Shown: positions 51,735 through 61,722, counted from the first letter of the stretch. The stretch: DNA of 64,000 nt from Oscillospiraceae bacterium (GCA_017435565.1 JAFSEU010000031.1:62001-126000), one strand, 5' to 3'. A program made the numbers and translations. Notes: generated from the sequence alone by a model not told the origin.

Positions 51735-53257
51735 ACCGAACACTCTCCTTGATATTGATTTTGTCTTCCGTAAACTTCGGTCATACGGCGGATTATTTCG
51801 CAGTTTTTCGGGCTGATATCATTCTTGACGAGCCGCCATTTCCAGTTTCTGCCGACTGTGGACGGCGTATTCATACGGGCGTTGTCACCCAGCCCGAGCC
51901 AATCCTGCATAGGTATAATACATCTGGTCGCTGCGCTTTGCATAACCGACGCGATAAGTGCCCTATGAATTTCGGCATCAGGAGTATAATCATCACAAAT
52001 ATACTCTCTTACTTTTTTTCGTTCCTCATCCGAGATTTCTTCAAACCATGCAGCAAGAGTATGATTATCATGTGTACCGGTATACGCTACGCAGTTTTCT
52101 TTGTAATTATGAGGAAGATAATCGGCACTGCGCCCTGTATCACGACTGTCGAATGCAAATTGAAGCACTTTCATATTCGCAAAGCCGCTGTCCTTCACAA
52201 GCTGTATGACGCTGTCGGTCACAAACCCCAAGTCCTCGGCGATGATATCCTTTTTTCCGAGAGCTTTTTCAACAGCATCAAAAAGCCCGATTCCGGGTCC
52301 TTTTTTCCATTTTCCGCATTTTGCGTTTTTGTCACCGTTTGGTATGGCATAATACTCATCAAATCCTCTGAAATGGTCAATTCTTACAACATCATAAAGC
52401 TTAAAGCAGTGTTCGAGCCGCTTTATCCACCATTTATATCCCGTTTCCTTGTGTCGTTGCCAATCATAAAGCGGATTTCCCCATAGCTGACCGTCCTTTG
52501 CAAAGCCATCGGGCGGGCAACCTGCGACATACCTCGGATAGTTGTTGCTGTCAAGGTCAAAAAGCTGCAGATTTGACCACAAATCAGCGCTGTCATACGC
52601 CGCATATATGGGAATATCACCAATTATGCGGACTCCGTTTTTGTTTGCATATTGCTTTAGTTTTGTCCATTGCCTGAAGAATTCAAACTGCAAAAACTTA
52701 TAAAAATGTGTTTTTTCGGCAAGCTCAATACTGTATTTTTCAAGCACAGAAGCTTTTCTAAGCCTGATGTCAGTATCCCAATTATTGTGTGAAGCCCCAT
52801 TGAATTTATCCTTCAGTGCCATAAACAATGCAAAATCATCAATCCAGACATTATTTTGGCAAAACACGGCAAATTCGGGATTGTTTTGAATTCCGCTGTT
52901 CCGATACGCTTTTTCAAGCAGCTTATATCGGTTTTCATACAGTTTTTGATAATCAACTGAGCAAGCGTCATTTCCGAAATCGCCAAGGTCACATTCTCTC
53001 TTTGTCAGCAGACCTTCATCGATAAGCTCTGTAAGGCTGATGAAATAAGGGTTTCCGGCAAATACGGAAAAGGATTGATACGGCGAATCGCCAAAGCCCG
53101 TAGGCCCGAGAGGCAGAATCTGCCAGTAGGACTGCTTTGCTGATTTGAGAAAATCGACAAATTCATATGCGCTTTGGTCAAAGCAGCCGATTCCGTACCG
53201 CGACGGCAGACTCGATACTGAAAGTAATATACCTGCGCTTCGCTCCAATTTCTTCAC
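51731..53257 (-). CDS. malQ: 4-alpha-glucanotransferase (amylomaltase)
   Basis: A 508-residue GH77 enzyme that moves glucan chains between malto-oligosaccharides and frees glucose. It begins RSAGILLSVSSLPSRYGIG. Catalytic motifs are VVRIDHFRGFDEYY (nucleophile Asp), AEDLGF (acid/base Glu) and TGTHDNHTL. It overlaps the EEP-family gene upstream and ptsH downstream by four bases each. With glycogen phosphorylase it degrades maltodextrin or glycogen. Confidence 0.95.
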   Translation of the reverse strand: MKKLERSAGILLSVSSLPSRYGIGCFDQSAYEFVDFLKSAKQSYWQILPLGPTGFGDSPYQSFSVFAGNPYFISLTELIDEGLLTKRECDLGDFGNDACSVDYQKLYENRYKLLEKAYRNSGIQNNPEFAVFCQNNVWIDDFALFMALKDKFNGASHNNWDTDIRLRKASVLEKYSIELAEKTHFYKFLQFEFFRQWTKLKQYANKNGVRIIGDIPIYAAYDSADLWSNLQLFDLDSNNYPRYVAGCPPDGFAKDGQLWGNPLYDWQRHKETGYKWWIKRLEHCFKLYDVVRIDHFRGFDEYYAIPNGDKNAKCGKWKKGPGIGLFDAVEKALGKKDIIAEDLGFVTDSVIQLVKDSGFANMKVLQFAFDSRDTGRSADYLPHNYKENCVAYTGTHDNHTLAAWFEEISDEERKKVREYICDDYTPDAEIHRALIASVMQSAATRCIIPMQDWLGLGDNARMNTPSTVGRNWKWRLVKNDISPKNCEIIRRMTEVYGRQNQYQGECSV

Positions 53258-54087
53258 TCCTCACATTCAACCCAAACGCCGTAATGATCGGACACAACAG
53301 GGTAGTTTTTTCCGTTGAAAATCACTTTGCACTCCGATATGTCCGTTTTTTTATTATGCCATATCTGGTCAATTCTCATACTGTCGCAAGCCTGCATGCT
53401 CTCTTTCCAGCCGTCGATTTTTTTCGTCGCTGTGATTCCGTCGTCTTTTAACAAAGCTGCTTCATAGCAATCATACCACATCGATTCTTTAATCATATCA
53501 TAGCCCTCGCCCCGCACCTGCGCGGGATTGTTAAAATCACCCATAAGCCATATTTTTGATGACGAAGGGAGATTTGCAAGAGTTTTTTTCCATTGTATAT
53601 CAAACGGCTCTTCCTTGTCGTTCCACCAACCGTAATGAACGCTGAAAAACCAGTTGTCCCCTGTATTTTTCGTTCTCACTCCGAGAAGCTTTCTTGTTTT
53701 CCAGTTGCAATAATCATCAATTGTGCTCACGCCGATAACCCTTGCTTCGATTATAGCGCCCGTACTCATCAGGGCAATTCCTTCCTCATATTTGCCGTAT
53801 CCTTTTTTGATTTTAAGCCATGTCCAGTTATATTTCACGCCGCTGCGCCAAAGCTGTTTTGCCGCATTCATAACGTGATTATCCCCTCTGATAACGGTGT
53901 TCTCCTCGCAGGCAAAGTATCCTGTAAGCTCGTTTTCTGAAGCCTTGTTGCCATCAGCGCTCTGGTTGACCTCCTGCAAAGCAATGATATCAGGACGTTC
54001 CTTCTCAACAGCCTGCACAAAATCACACAGCTTTCGCTGATAATCGGATTCAACAAGGCTGTGGGTATTGAGTGTCAAAAGCTTCAT
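53254..54087 (-). CDS. Endonuclease/exonuclease/phosphatase-fold hydrolase
   Basis: A 277-residue protein of the EEP (DNase I-like) superfamily. Motifs are LQEVNQ near residue 37-42 (metal-binding Glu), MGDFNN near 187-192, and SDHYGVWVE at the C-terminus (catalytic His). No signal peptide is seen. The substrate could be a nucleic acid, a phospholipid or a sugar phosphate. Its place in a sugar operon, 8 bases after the PTS gene and overlapping malQ, argues for a phosphatase-like job, but that is inference. Confidence 0.82.
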   Translation of the reverse strand: MKLLTLNTHSLVESDYQRKLCDFVQAVEKERPDIIALQEVNQSADGNKASENELTGYFACEENTVIRGDNHVMNAAKQLWRSGVKYNWTWLKIKKGYGKYEEGIALMSTGAIIEARVIGVSTIDDYCNWKTRKLLGVRTKNTGDNWFFSVHYGWWNDKEEPFDIQWKKTLANLPSSSKIWLMGDFNNPAQVRGEGYDMIKESMWYDCYEAALLKDDGITATKKIDGWKESMQACDSMRIDQIWHNKKTDISECKVIFNGKNYPVVSDHYGVWVECEE

Positions 54088-54095
54088 TTTTCACC

Positions 54096-56231
54096 TCACA
54101 GAATGTCATTTATATCGGATTTAAGCACATCCGCCTTTGGACCGTAAATTGCCTGAATCCCCTCGCCCTTTCTGACAATTCCGAGTGCACCCTGTGCCTT
54201 CCATGCCTCGTCATCTGCAACAATATCGGGATTTTTAACTGTAACGCGCAAACGGGTCATGCACGCATCGACAAGCACAATGTTTTCTCTTGAGCCTAAA
54301 AGCTTAATGATTCGTTCTGCCTGTGAATCTGAGCCTGTCGTTTTTCTTAAAGGCGAATCATCCTGAGCGTTCTCGTTAAGATAATTCCCAAGCCTGCCCG
54401 GAGTTGCGAACTTGAACTTTCCAATCATAAAATACGCAACAAGATATCCGATCACAAAAAATGCCACAGAGCTTATTACAAAATTTATGATATCTCCCGT
54501 GAGCCCCGCCTTCACCGACATAGGGATTCTCGTAATAAACTCAAGATTTCCGAAAGAATGCAGACGAAGATTTATAACTCCCGAAAGGGCAAATGCACAG
54601 CCCTGAAGCAAAGCATATACAATATACAACGGCAGAGCGCAGAACATAAACATAAATTCAATCGGCTCAGTTACACCTGTGAGAAATACTGCAAGCGATG
54701 CCGAAAAAAACATCGAACGATAGCTCTTCATCTTATCCCTGTCAACTCTGCGGTACATTGCAAGCGCAACACCGAGCAAAAGTCCCGTTGCACCAATCAT
54801 CTGCCCGACCTTAAAGCGTGCAGGAATTACATTTTCCAAAAGAGCATTATACGACGCTGTGTCACCTGCATTTTTAAAATTAATCAGATCGGTTATCCAG
54901 GCAAGCCAGAGAGGATCCTGCCCGAAAACCTGCGTTCCAGCATTCGCGCCTGTCAGAATCCGGTACGTTCCGCCGAAGGAAGTATAGTTCATGGGAATAG
55001 TCAGCATATGGTGCAGTCCGAAGGGCAGCAGCAGCCTTTCAAGCGTTCCGTAAATAAACGGCGCAAGCACGGGCGAAGAGGTTGACGAATTGGCTATCCA
55101 TACGCCGAAGGAGTTTATTCCCGATTGAACCACAGGCCAAACAAAGGAAAGTCCCAGCGACACAAGCACCGACCAAAATATTACAACAAGCGGAACAAAA
55201 CGCTTGCCGTTGAAAAACGAAAGTGCATCGGGAAGCTTTCTGAAATTGTAGAATTTGTTATAGACGACACCGCCGACAAAACCCGATATAATGCCGACAA
55301 ATACGCCCATATTAAGCGTCGGCGCCCCAAGAACGGATGTGAAATAGTTTTCAACAAGCATTTCCTGTCCAAGCAGAGAATGCACAACCGCCGAAGGGTC
55401 ACTGAGCATATCACTTGTAACGCCGAAAACCGCACCGGTTATGCTGTTTATAAGAATAAATGCAAGCAACGCGGCAAAAGCACCGCCTGCACGGTCTTTT
55501 GCCCACGAGCCGCCGATTGCCACTGCAAAGAGAATGTGAAGATTGCTTATAATCGCCCAGCCTATGTTTTCTACAACGCCTCCGATTGCAGCTACTAACG
55601 CAATATCTCCGCCGGCAATCACGGCAAGCTTTCCAAGGCTTATCATAAGCCCTGCCGCAGGCATAACGGCAATAACTGTCATAAGCACTTTTCCGAGTTT
55701 TTGAAGAAAATCAAAGCTTTTGGAAGTTTTTTTCTCGCTCTTAGTCGCTGCTTTGTCCGCACAACCGAATGAAATCAACTCGGATTTGCCTCTTTCCACA
55801 TCACCCTTGTGAATGTGCATAGAAAGACCGTTTACCCCGTCACTGACCAGAACAGGCGTTATAAGATTGATGTTGTGCTTTTTCAAAAGCTCAATATCAA
55901 CTCTTGCAATAACATCACCTGCCTTTACCCTGTCACCGACAGAAAATAGCGTTTCAAACCCCTCACCTTTCAAAGCAACGGTTTCAAGCCCGAAATGCAC
56001 AAGAATCTCTATTCCGTCATCCGAAGTAAAGCCGAAAGCGTGATCTGTTTCTGCTATTGAGGAAATCACACCGTCAACAGGACTGCAGATTATCCCGTCG
56101 CTTGGAATAATCGCACACCCGTCGCCAAGCACCTTACCCGAAAAGACCTCGTCCGGCACCGTTTCAAGGGCGACAGCCTTTCCGTTTAGCGGAGAAACAA
56201 TTGTTGTTTTTTTCCTTTCTTCGCGGCTCAT
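54096..56231 (-). CDS. PTS glucose-type permease, fused IIA-IIC-IIB
   Basis: A 711-residue PTS transporter with GAGGAGG before ATG 56231. Residues about 1-150 are a Crr-type IIA with His64 (TDHAFGF) and the phospho-His79 (ILVHFGLE). Residues about 170-560 form the polytopic IIC, including HMLTIPMNYTSFGGTY and VTEPIEFMFMF. Residues about 620-711 form the IIB with phospho-Cys in VDACMTRLRV. The domain order A-C-B differs from the C-B-A of Bacillus PtsG. Glucose is the likely substrate, with maltose or GlcNAc possible. Confidence 0.9.
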   Translation of the reverse strand: MSREERKKTTIVSPLNGKAVALETVPDEVFSGKVLGDGCAIIPSDGIICSPVDGVISSIAETDHAFGFTSDDGIEILVHFGLETVALKGEGFETLFSVGDRVKAGDVIARVDIELLKKHNINLITPVLVSDGVNGLSMHIHKGDVERGKSELISFGCADKAATKSEKKTSKSFDFLQKLGKVLMTVIAVMPAAGLMISLGKLAVIAGGDIALVAAIGGVVENIGWAIISNLHILFAVAIGGSWAKDRAGGAFAALLAFILINSITGAVFGVTSDMLSDPSAVVHSLLGQEMLVENYFTSVLGAPTLNMGVFVGIISGFVGGVVYNKFYNFRKLPDALSFFNGKRFVPLVVIFWSVLVSLGLSFVWPVVQSGINSFGVWIANSSTSSPVLAPFIYGTLERLLLPFGLHHMLTIPMNYTSFGGTYRILTGANAGTQVFGQDPLWLAWITDLINFKNAGDTASYNALLENVIPARFKVGQMIGATGLLLGVALAMYRRVDRDKMKSYRSMFFSASLAVFLTGVTEPIEFMFMFCALPLYIVYALLQGCAFALSGVINLRLHSFGNLEFITRIPMSVKAGLTGDIINFVISSVAFFVIGYLVAYFMIGKFKFATPGRLGNYLNENAQDDSPLRKTTGSDSQAERIIKLLGSRENIVLVDACMTRLRVTVKNPDIVADDEAWKAQGALGIVRKGEGIQAIYGPKADVLKSDINDIL

Positions 56232-56275
56232 AAAAAAACCTCCTCGTCAAATTCATACAATTCTTCATACTTCGG

Positions 56276-58531
56276 TTATAATCTCCAGATATCCCTGTTA
56301 TATTCTTCAATTGTCCTGTCGGAAGAAAAATAACCTGCCATTGCAATGTTCACGAGCATCTTTCTCGCCCAGCCAATGCGGTCCTCATAATCCGAATATG
56401 CCGCAAGCCGTTTTTTGGCATAATCATCAAAATCAGGAAATGTCATAAACCAATCCTTTTCCTTCAATTCCCTCGAAAGTCTTTCAAGACAAGCTTTGTT
56501 TCCGATTTTCACAAGCTCATCGCTTGTTATGAAATCAACCGCATCTTTTATGCGCAAATCACTTTCATAATACTTTTGAGGATTATAGCTTCCTTCCTTA
56601 TATCGATTGACCACAGTATCGCTTGAATCTCCGAAGATATAGATATTTTCATCACCCACAAGCTTGCAGATTTCAACATTTGCGCCGTCCATCGTGCCTA
56701 AAGTGACGGCTCCGTTAAGCATAAGCTTCATATTTCCTGTGCCGCTTGCCTCCTTTGACGCAAGCGAAATCTGCTGTGAAATATCGCACGCAGGAATCAG
56801 ACTTTGCGCAGAAGTGACGTTGTAGTTTTCAATCATCACAACTCTGAGGTGCTTATTTACATCATTATCGTTTGCAATAAGCTGCTGCATACACAGAATC
56901 AGATGAATTATATCCTGCGCGATTGTATATGCCAAGGCCGCCTTTGCACCGAATATCACCGTAACGGGAGTTGTCGGCTCTGCTGCACCCGATTTTATCT
57001 CAAGATACCTGTGAATTACATATAACACATTGAGCTGTTGCCGCTTATATTCGTGAAGGCGCTTTATCTGAATGTCAAAAATCGAGTTTTCGTCAATGTC
57101 AATCCCTTGCCTGCGGCGAAGGAAATGCTTTAGCTCAAGCTTCTTTTGATGCTTAATGTCGATAAGTCTGTCAAGCACCTCTTCATCATCCTTATATTCT
57201 AGCAGTCCTTCAAGCTCAGCGGCGTCCTTCTTCCAACCTTCTCCGATAAGTGAGGATATAAACGCGGCAAGCTGCGGGTTGCTGTGCATAAGCCATCGGC
57301 GGAAGGTGATTCCATTGGTCTTGTTGGTGAATTTTTGCGGATAGATTTTGTAAAAATTATGCAGTTCCTCATTTTTCAGAATCTCTGTGTGAAGCGCCGC
57401 TACACCATTTACGCTGAACGAGCAGTGAATATCAATATGCGCCATATGAACAAGCTCGTCCTTATCAATTATATTAAGTTTCGAGTCATCATATTTTCTT
57501 CGTACCTTGTCGTCAAGTATTTCAATAATCGGAACGAGTACAGGCACGACTTTTTTCAAATATTCAACAGGCCACTTTTCCAGCGCCTCCGCAAGAATCG
57601 TATGATTTGTGTAGGCGCAGGTTTTACTTACGATTTCAATCGCCTTATCCGTTTCAATTCCTCTTTCGCAAAGCAGCCTGATAAGCTCGGGAATTATCAT
57701 CGTCGGGTGTGTATCGTTAATCTGAATCACGGCATAATCATATAGGTCATAAAGCGTGCAGCCCCTTGAAACGCTTTCGTCAATAATAAGCCTTGCCGCA
57801 TTTGAAACCATAAAATACTGCTGATAGATCCTTAGGAGTCGTCCGTTTTCATCGCTGTCGTCAGGATATAGAAACAATGTCAGATTCTTCTGAATATCCG
57901 ACTTGTCAAATTCAATTCCGTTATGCACAAGCGATTCATCAACGCTCTCGATATCAAACAAATGAAGCTTATTGGTTGTGCCTTCGTAGCCCGTAATGCT
58001 AATGTCGTACATTCTTGAAACAACCGTAAGATTTTTGAACTTTATGCAGTAGGAAACCTCTGTTTTTTCAAGCGCACTTTTATCGTTCATCCATAAATCA
58101 GGCTCGGCAGTCTGCAGATTATCTTTAAAAATTTGTCTGAAAAGCCCAAAATGATAGCAAAGACCGATTCCGTCACCGCACAGCCCAAGCGTTGCGATCG
58201 AATCGAGAAAGCACGCCGCAAGCCGCCCAAGGCCGCCGTTACCCAGCGAGGGCTCATTTTCAAGCTCCTCAATCTCAGAAATGTCCTTTCCGTTTTCTTC
58301 AAGCTCTTTTTTGACATCATCATAAATTCCTAAATTTATCAGATTGTTTGACAAAAGCTTTCCGATAAGAAACTCAGCCGAAATATAATACAGCTTCTTC
58401 TTGGCGTCGGATGTTTCTTTCAGTCTCGCCATCTCATTTGTCGCTTTAAGCAATGCGTAGTATATTTCCTCGTTACTGCATTGCCCAATCGGCTTGTTAT
58501 ATGCATTTTTCAAAATCTCCGAAAGTACCAT
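56276..58531 (-). CDS. glgP: Glycogen/alpha-glucan phosphorylase
   Basis: A 751-residue GT35 enzyme that releases glucose-1-phosphate from alpha-1,4-glucans. It has [19 protein letters not shown] near residue 85, [17 protein letters not shown] near 270, [12 protein letters not shown] near 400, and the PLP Lys loop [26 protein letters not shown] take ATG 58531, with AAGGAG 11 bases upstream; ATG 58552 is in frame but has no site. It is the first gene of the operon glgP, PTS, EEP, malQ, ptsH, ptsI. Confidence 0.95.
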   Translation of the reverse strand: MVLSEILKNAYNKPIGQCSNEEIYYALLKATNEMARLKETSDAKKKLYYISAEFLIGKLLSNNLINLGIYDDVKKELEENGKDISEIEELENEPSLGNGGLGRLAACFLDSIATLGLCGDGIGLCYHFGLFRQIFKDNLQTAEPDLWMNDKSALEKTEVSYCIKFKNLTVVSRMYDISITGYEGTTNKLHLFDIESVDESLVHNGIEFDKSDIQKNLTLFLYPDDSDENGRLLRIYQQYFMVSNAARLIIDESVSRGCTLYDLYDYAVIQINDTHPTMIIPELIRLLCERGIETDKAIEIVSKTCAYTNHTILAEALEKWPVEYLKKVVPVLVPIIEILDDKVRRKYDDSKLNIIDKDELVHMAHIDIHCSFSVNGVAALHTEILKNEELHNFYKIYPQKFTNKTNGITFRRWLMHSNPQLAAFISSLIGEGWKKDAAELEGLLEYKDDEEVLDRLIDIKHQKKLELKHFLRRRQGIDIDENSIFDIQIKRLHEYKRQQLNVLYVIHRYLEIKSGAAEPTTPVTVIFGAKAALAYTIAQDIIHLILCMQQLIANDNDVNKHLRVVMIENYNVTSAQSLIPACDISQQISLASKEASGTGNMKLMLNGAVTLGTMDGANVEICKLVGDENIYIFGDSSDTVVNRYKEGSYNPQKYYESDLRIKDAVDFITSDELVKIGNKACLERLSRELKEKDWFMTFPDFDDYAKKRLAAYSDYEDRIGWARKMLVNIAMAGYFSSDRTIEEYNRDIWRL

Positions 58532-58652
58532 ATCAGAATAGTCTCCTTGCATTTTTGTAATCTGTGCTGAATATATTATGACTCAATAAAGCGTTCATAA
58601 TCATTTTTTGGTGAAAATCATAACTGATATTTTTATTATTCTCAGCTTTGTA

Positions 58653-58681
58653 TTGACATAAATTACAATTATTGTTATACT
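58653..58681 (+). promoter_or_regulatory. Sigma-A promoter of the GNAT gene at 58852
   Basis: TTGACA (58653-58658, perfect), a 17-base spacer and TATACT (58676-58681). It gives a leader of about 160 bases that holds a short open frame and a strong hairpin. Confidence 0.72.
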
Positions 58682-58745
58682 GAAAATCAGGATAATCTCT
58701 GCATTAGGCGCGCGATTATCAAATCTATTTCAAGGAGAACATTTT

Positions 58746-58781
58746 TTGAAAAAATACAGCAATAAGGAGATTGTAGCGTAA
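58746..58781 (+). CDS. Possible 11-codon leader peptide
   Basis: A TTG-initiated frame (KKYSNKEIVA after the start) with AAGGAG eight bases upstream. Its stop codon abuts the base of the following hairpin. It could be an attenuator leader or the remnant of a deleted gene. Confidence 0.35.
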   Translation: MKKYSNKEIVA

Positions 58782-58821
58782 ACGGGAGGTTTGCGAATAC
58801 ATTCTCACACAAGCCTCCCGT
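58782..58821 (+). promoter_or_regulatory. Strong leader hairpin upstream of the GNAT gene
   Basis: Twelve-base-pair stem ACGGGAGGTTTG/CAAGCCTCCCGT with one G-T wobble and a 16-base loop. No T-run follows, so it is not a standard terminator. The GNAT ribosome binding site AGGAGG lies about 20 bases downstream. Confidence 0.55.
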
Positions 58822-58851
58822 GTTCAGTCAGCAATTTCAGGAGGAAAAATA

Positions 58852-59508
58852 ATGAATAAAAATGACTATATCATCCGTTTGGAAACAGAAAACGATTATC
58901 GTGAAGTGGAAAATCTTACCCGTGAAGCATTCTGGAATCAGAGTGTACCCGGCTGCTATGAACACTATTTTGTGCATACCATGCGTCGCCACCCCGATTT
59001 TATCCAAAAGCTTGCTCTTGTGCTTGAAAAAGACGGCAAAATCATTGCTAATGTAATGTACACCAAATCAACACTGGTGGATGAGCACGGCAAAGAAAAG
59101 CCCATTATATCATTCGGCCCCTTATGCGTGCATCCCAATCATCAGCGCAAGGGCTGCGGCAAGGCATTGCTGGAGTATTCCTTTGACCGTGCAGTTGAAA
59201 TGGGTTATGACGCAATCGTCATCTTCGGGAATCCTGACAACTATGTATCACGGGGCTTCAAGAGCTGCAAAAAGTACAATGTGTGCCTTGAAGGCGATGT
59301 TTTTCCAACGGCACTGCTTGTAAAAGAGCTCCGTGCAGGCGTACTTGACGGCAGAAAATGGGTTTATTATCCAAGCTCTGCAGAAAGTTTATGCGACGAC
59401 GCAGAAGCTGTCGAAAAATTTGATGTGCTTTTCCCGCCGAAGGAAAAAGCCTGGCAGCCCAGCCAAGAAGAATTCTACATCCACAGTCATTCTGCAATCA
59501 GTTGGTAA
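58852..59508 (+). CDS. GNAT-family N-acetyltransferase
   Basis: A 218-residue acetyltransferase with an AGGAGG site seven bases before ATG. The acetyl-CoA motif is GPLCVHPNHQRKGCGKALLEYSFDRA near residues 81-106, followed by IVIFGNPDNYVSRGFKSC. The extended C-terminus (FPTALLVKELRAGVLDG, then FDVLFPPKEK) is typical of a widespread family of uncharacterised GNATs in Clostridia. It is monocistronic with its own promoter, leader hairpin and terminator. Confidence 0.9.
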   Translation: MNKNDYIIRLETENDYREVENLTREAFWNQSVPGCYEHYFVHTMRRHPDFIQKLALVLEKDGKIIANVMYTKSTLVDEHGKEKPIISFGPLCVHPNHQRKGCGKALLEYSFDRAVEMGYDAIVIFGNPDNYVSRGFKSCKKYNVCLEGDVFPTALLVKELRAGVLDGRKWVYYPSSAESLCDDAEAVEKFDVLFPPKEKAWQPSQEEFYIHSHSAISW

Positions 59509-59514
59509 AAACGT

Positions 59515-59551
59515 AAAAAAGCCGATGAGTTTTTACTCATCGGCTTTTTAT
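59515..59551 (+). terminator. Terminator of the GNAT gene
   Basis: Fifteen-base-pair stem AAAAAGCCGATGAGT/ACTCATCGGCTTTTT with a TTTT loop and T-rich tail, 8 bases after the stop. Confidence 0.88.
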
Positions 59552-59594
59552 TGAAATGCTTTTGCATAATTTGCACAGCAGAATGATTCATATT

Positions 59595-59810
59595 TTATAC
59601 AGGATAGTACTTTGTCAGAAACTCACAAAGCATATCGGGAATATACTCATAATGATTTGAATTTTCGTAGATCTTACTTTCAGCAGAGCTCACTCCGTAC
59701 TCTTCAAGCCTGAGAATCAAACTGTCTATGCCTTCAAGAGTGGACTCGTTTTCCCCGTAATACCCCTCATAATCGGGGTCTTCATTGTTCCCTCCTAAAA
59801 GTATAATTAT
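59595..59810 (-). pseudogene. C-terminal fragment of a deleted gene
   Basis: An open frame of 71 codons without a start codon on the minus strand, reading GGNNEDPDYEGYYGENES, then IYENSNHYEYIPDMLCEFLT to a stop at 59595. The composition and the amphipathic pattern look like real protein, possibly the tail of an alpha/beta hydrolase with the NHY His as the catalytic residue. The 5' part of the gene is missing. Confidence 0.45.
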
Positions 59811-59844
59811 TCAAACGTAGGCAAACAGCCTTATCGAATAGTTC

Positions 59845-60453
59845 CTACTCGGTACCCTCCACTGCGGTGACTGTAATAAATGTCAGTGTATCATCCAAAA
59901 ACACAGCCACTACGTTGCCATCTTGATATGTATAAATATATGCACCGGTTGTACTTAGTGTATATTGCGTGCCGAGTTTGCCGACAAGTTCTTCCTTAGT
60001 AGTTTCACCACATACAAATTCCTCACCATAATAGGTCAGTGTTGCACCATCCACATTGTGAAGTACACTATAAATTGTTCCACTTTTATAGCTCTCGCCA
60101 TCGGGGTATGCACACCGTAAAGAATAGGAATGATTCGAGTCCTTATTCATCCTAAATGAAATCATTTGTTCATACATTCCATCAGCATAGTTAGATTCCT
60201 CTGGTGGGAACCACTCTGCTTCGTCTTGTGTTGGATAAATCGTTAAAGCGGCATAAGAACAGGGCAACCGAAACTCCATCCCGTCAATCTCGATCGTGCC
60301 AAGCGATTCTTCGATCACATTGCTTTGGGCAGATTGTTGGGGTTCACTGACATTATCGCTGTTGCTATCACTATTATAGCTGTCGGTAGCGCACGCTGTA
60401 AGACATACTGTAAGCAGCGCTATAGTGGAAAACTTCAAAACACGATATTTCAT
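59845..60453 (-). CDS. Small lipoprotein, function unknown
   Basis: A 202-residue protein with a lipoprotein signal (MKYRVLKFSTIALLTVCLTAC; lipid-accepting Cys at residue 21). A Ser/Asn/Gln-rich linker is followed by a mixed domain (IEIDGMEFRLPCSY, then TKEELVGKLG). It overlaps the CPBP protease gene by one base, so the two are coupled. I do not recognise the domain. Confidence 0.8.
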   Translation of the reverse strand: MKYRVLKFSTIALLTVCLTACATDSYNSDSNSDNVSEPQQSAQSNVIEESLGTIEIDGMEFRLPCSYAALTIYPTQDEAEWFPPEESNYADGMYEQMISFRMNKDSNHSYSLRCAYPDGESYKSGTIYSVLHNVDGATLTYYGEEFVCGETTKEELVGKLGTQYTLSTTGAYIYTYQDGNVVAVFLDDTLTFITVTAVEGTE

Positions 60454-61331
60454 TAAGTATCTCCTTCGTTATTCTTTGATGTGAAACTATCAGCAGGTGA
60501 TTCAGACGATTCCATACGAAACGGCAGCCGATTAGGGCAAAAAATCAACAAAGCAACGACTGCGATCATCAAGCAGGATGTAATGATTGTATACGGAATA
60601 CTTGTGACAAATGACGAAATATTAAAATCACTACATACGTCGATGTATATATTCATTCCCATATGTGCGGCAATAGCACAGAGTAAAGAACTCGTCTTGC
60701 AGTAGAGCAGATATAAAAACAGGCCTGTTATCAAGTGGGTGATAAAGCCTAATGCTGTGGTATCAAAATGCAACATTGCAAAGATAAAAGCAGATAATAC
60801 TGCTGTGAAAGGAGGCGAAAAATCTTGCTCGAAATGTTGCCCAAGATGAAAGCGGCAAAGCAGTTCCTCTGTTATCGGTCCGATTATCACAACAAACAAA
60901 AAGGTAACAACGGGCTCCGGTTTCAGGTGCGTAGTCAAATACGCTTGCAACGAATCATACTCCCGCCACACCTTAATAACCATGTCGGGAGAAATCCTAC
61001 ATGAAACAGCATATACCGTCGCTTTACATAGCATGCCCGCCGCCAAAGCGAGCATGATCTGCACGCCGTGTTTTTTCCATGTTGTTACAGCCTGTAGCTG
61101 AGGACGATACTTTGTACGACATACATACAGCAGAACAAATACCAAATAAGCGATTCCGCCGGAGCCGTATAACATTGCACCATAATTGAAACCGTAGGAT
61201 TCCAATTGTTCAGAAACTAATCCATATATGATACACAGAGGAGCTACGACTACAATCACAGTCAGTATAGCGCTAATTAAAAAAATCAGTGCAGATAGTA
61301 AATTCTTTAATTTTATCTTGATATCCATCAT
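60453..61331 (-). CDS. CPBP-family intramembrane metalloprotease
   Basis: A 292-residue polytopic membrane protein with about eight hydrophobic segments. The CPBP/Abi motifs are ITEELLCRF (EExxxR type, near residue 157), FIFAMLHF near 186 and the second-His segment AAHMGMN near 224. The family includes CAAX-type proteases and bacteriocin self-immunity proteins. Its partner is a lipoprotein, which might be a substrate or co-factor. The operon has its own promoter at 61408-61436. Confidence 0.87.
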   Translation of the reverse strand: MMDIKIKLKNLLSALIFLISAILTVIVVVAPLCIIYGLVSEQLESYGFNYGAMLYGSGGIAYLVFVLLYVCRTKYRPQLQAVTTWKKHGVQIMLALAAGMLCKATVYAVSCRISPDMVIKVWREYDSLQAYLTTHLKPEPVVTFLFVVIIGPITEELLCRFHLGQHFEQDFSPPFTAVLSAFIFAMLHFDTTALGFITHLITGLFLYLLYCKTSSLLCAIAAHMGMNIYIDVCSDFNISSFVTSIPYTIITSCLMIAVVALLIFCPNRLPFRMESSESPADSFTSKNNEGDT

Positions 61332-61407
61332 CCGATTCCTGTAAAAAATACCCGTTTATCACAAAATATGTTGTTTGGTAAACTCATGATTGTTTTCACC
61401 ATAGTAA

Positions 61408-61436
61408 AATGTAGCACTTATCTCACTATTTGTCAA
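61408..61436 (-). promoter_or_regulatory. Sigma-A promoter of the CPBP protease-lipoprotein operon
   Basis: On the minus strand, TTGACA (61431-61436, perfect), a 17-base spacer and TACATT (61408-61413). Confidence 0.58.
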
Positions 61437-61685
61437 TATCATCCCGACAAAAGCTCCATCCCAATCAGTTTTACAATTACGATAGAGAAAGCACTAATTT
61501 TCACAATAAGCCGCCACCAAAACCAAACGCACTTATCAATATCCTTATAATATCATACATCGAATAAACGAACAAAAATCAATCTGCTATAGTGAATATA
61601 CGATTTTTATGTGTTCACAGTTACATTTTCATTTTGTGTGAGTCATTATCTATAACCAGATGGAAGTGGATTTATATACAAAAAG

Positions 61686-61722
61686 AAATCCTCGGAAACA
61701 ACGTATTTCCGAGGATTTTTTC
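61686..61722. terminator. Symmetric terminator in the boundary region
   Basis: Stem AATCCTCGGAAA/TTTCCGAGGATT with a 7-base loop, flanked by T-runs on both strands. Confidence 0.75.

Noticed and set aside
58561..58640. Catabolite-responsive element ahead of glgP
   Set aside because: A TGAACGCTT stretch is reminiscent of a cre site but lacks the correct half-site spacing; no confident minus-strand promoter was found there either.
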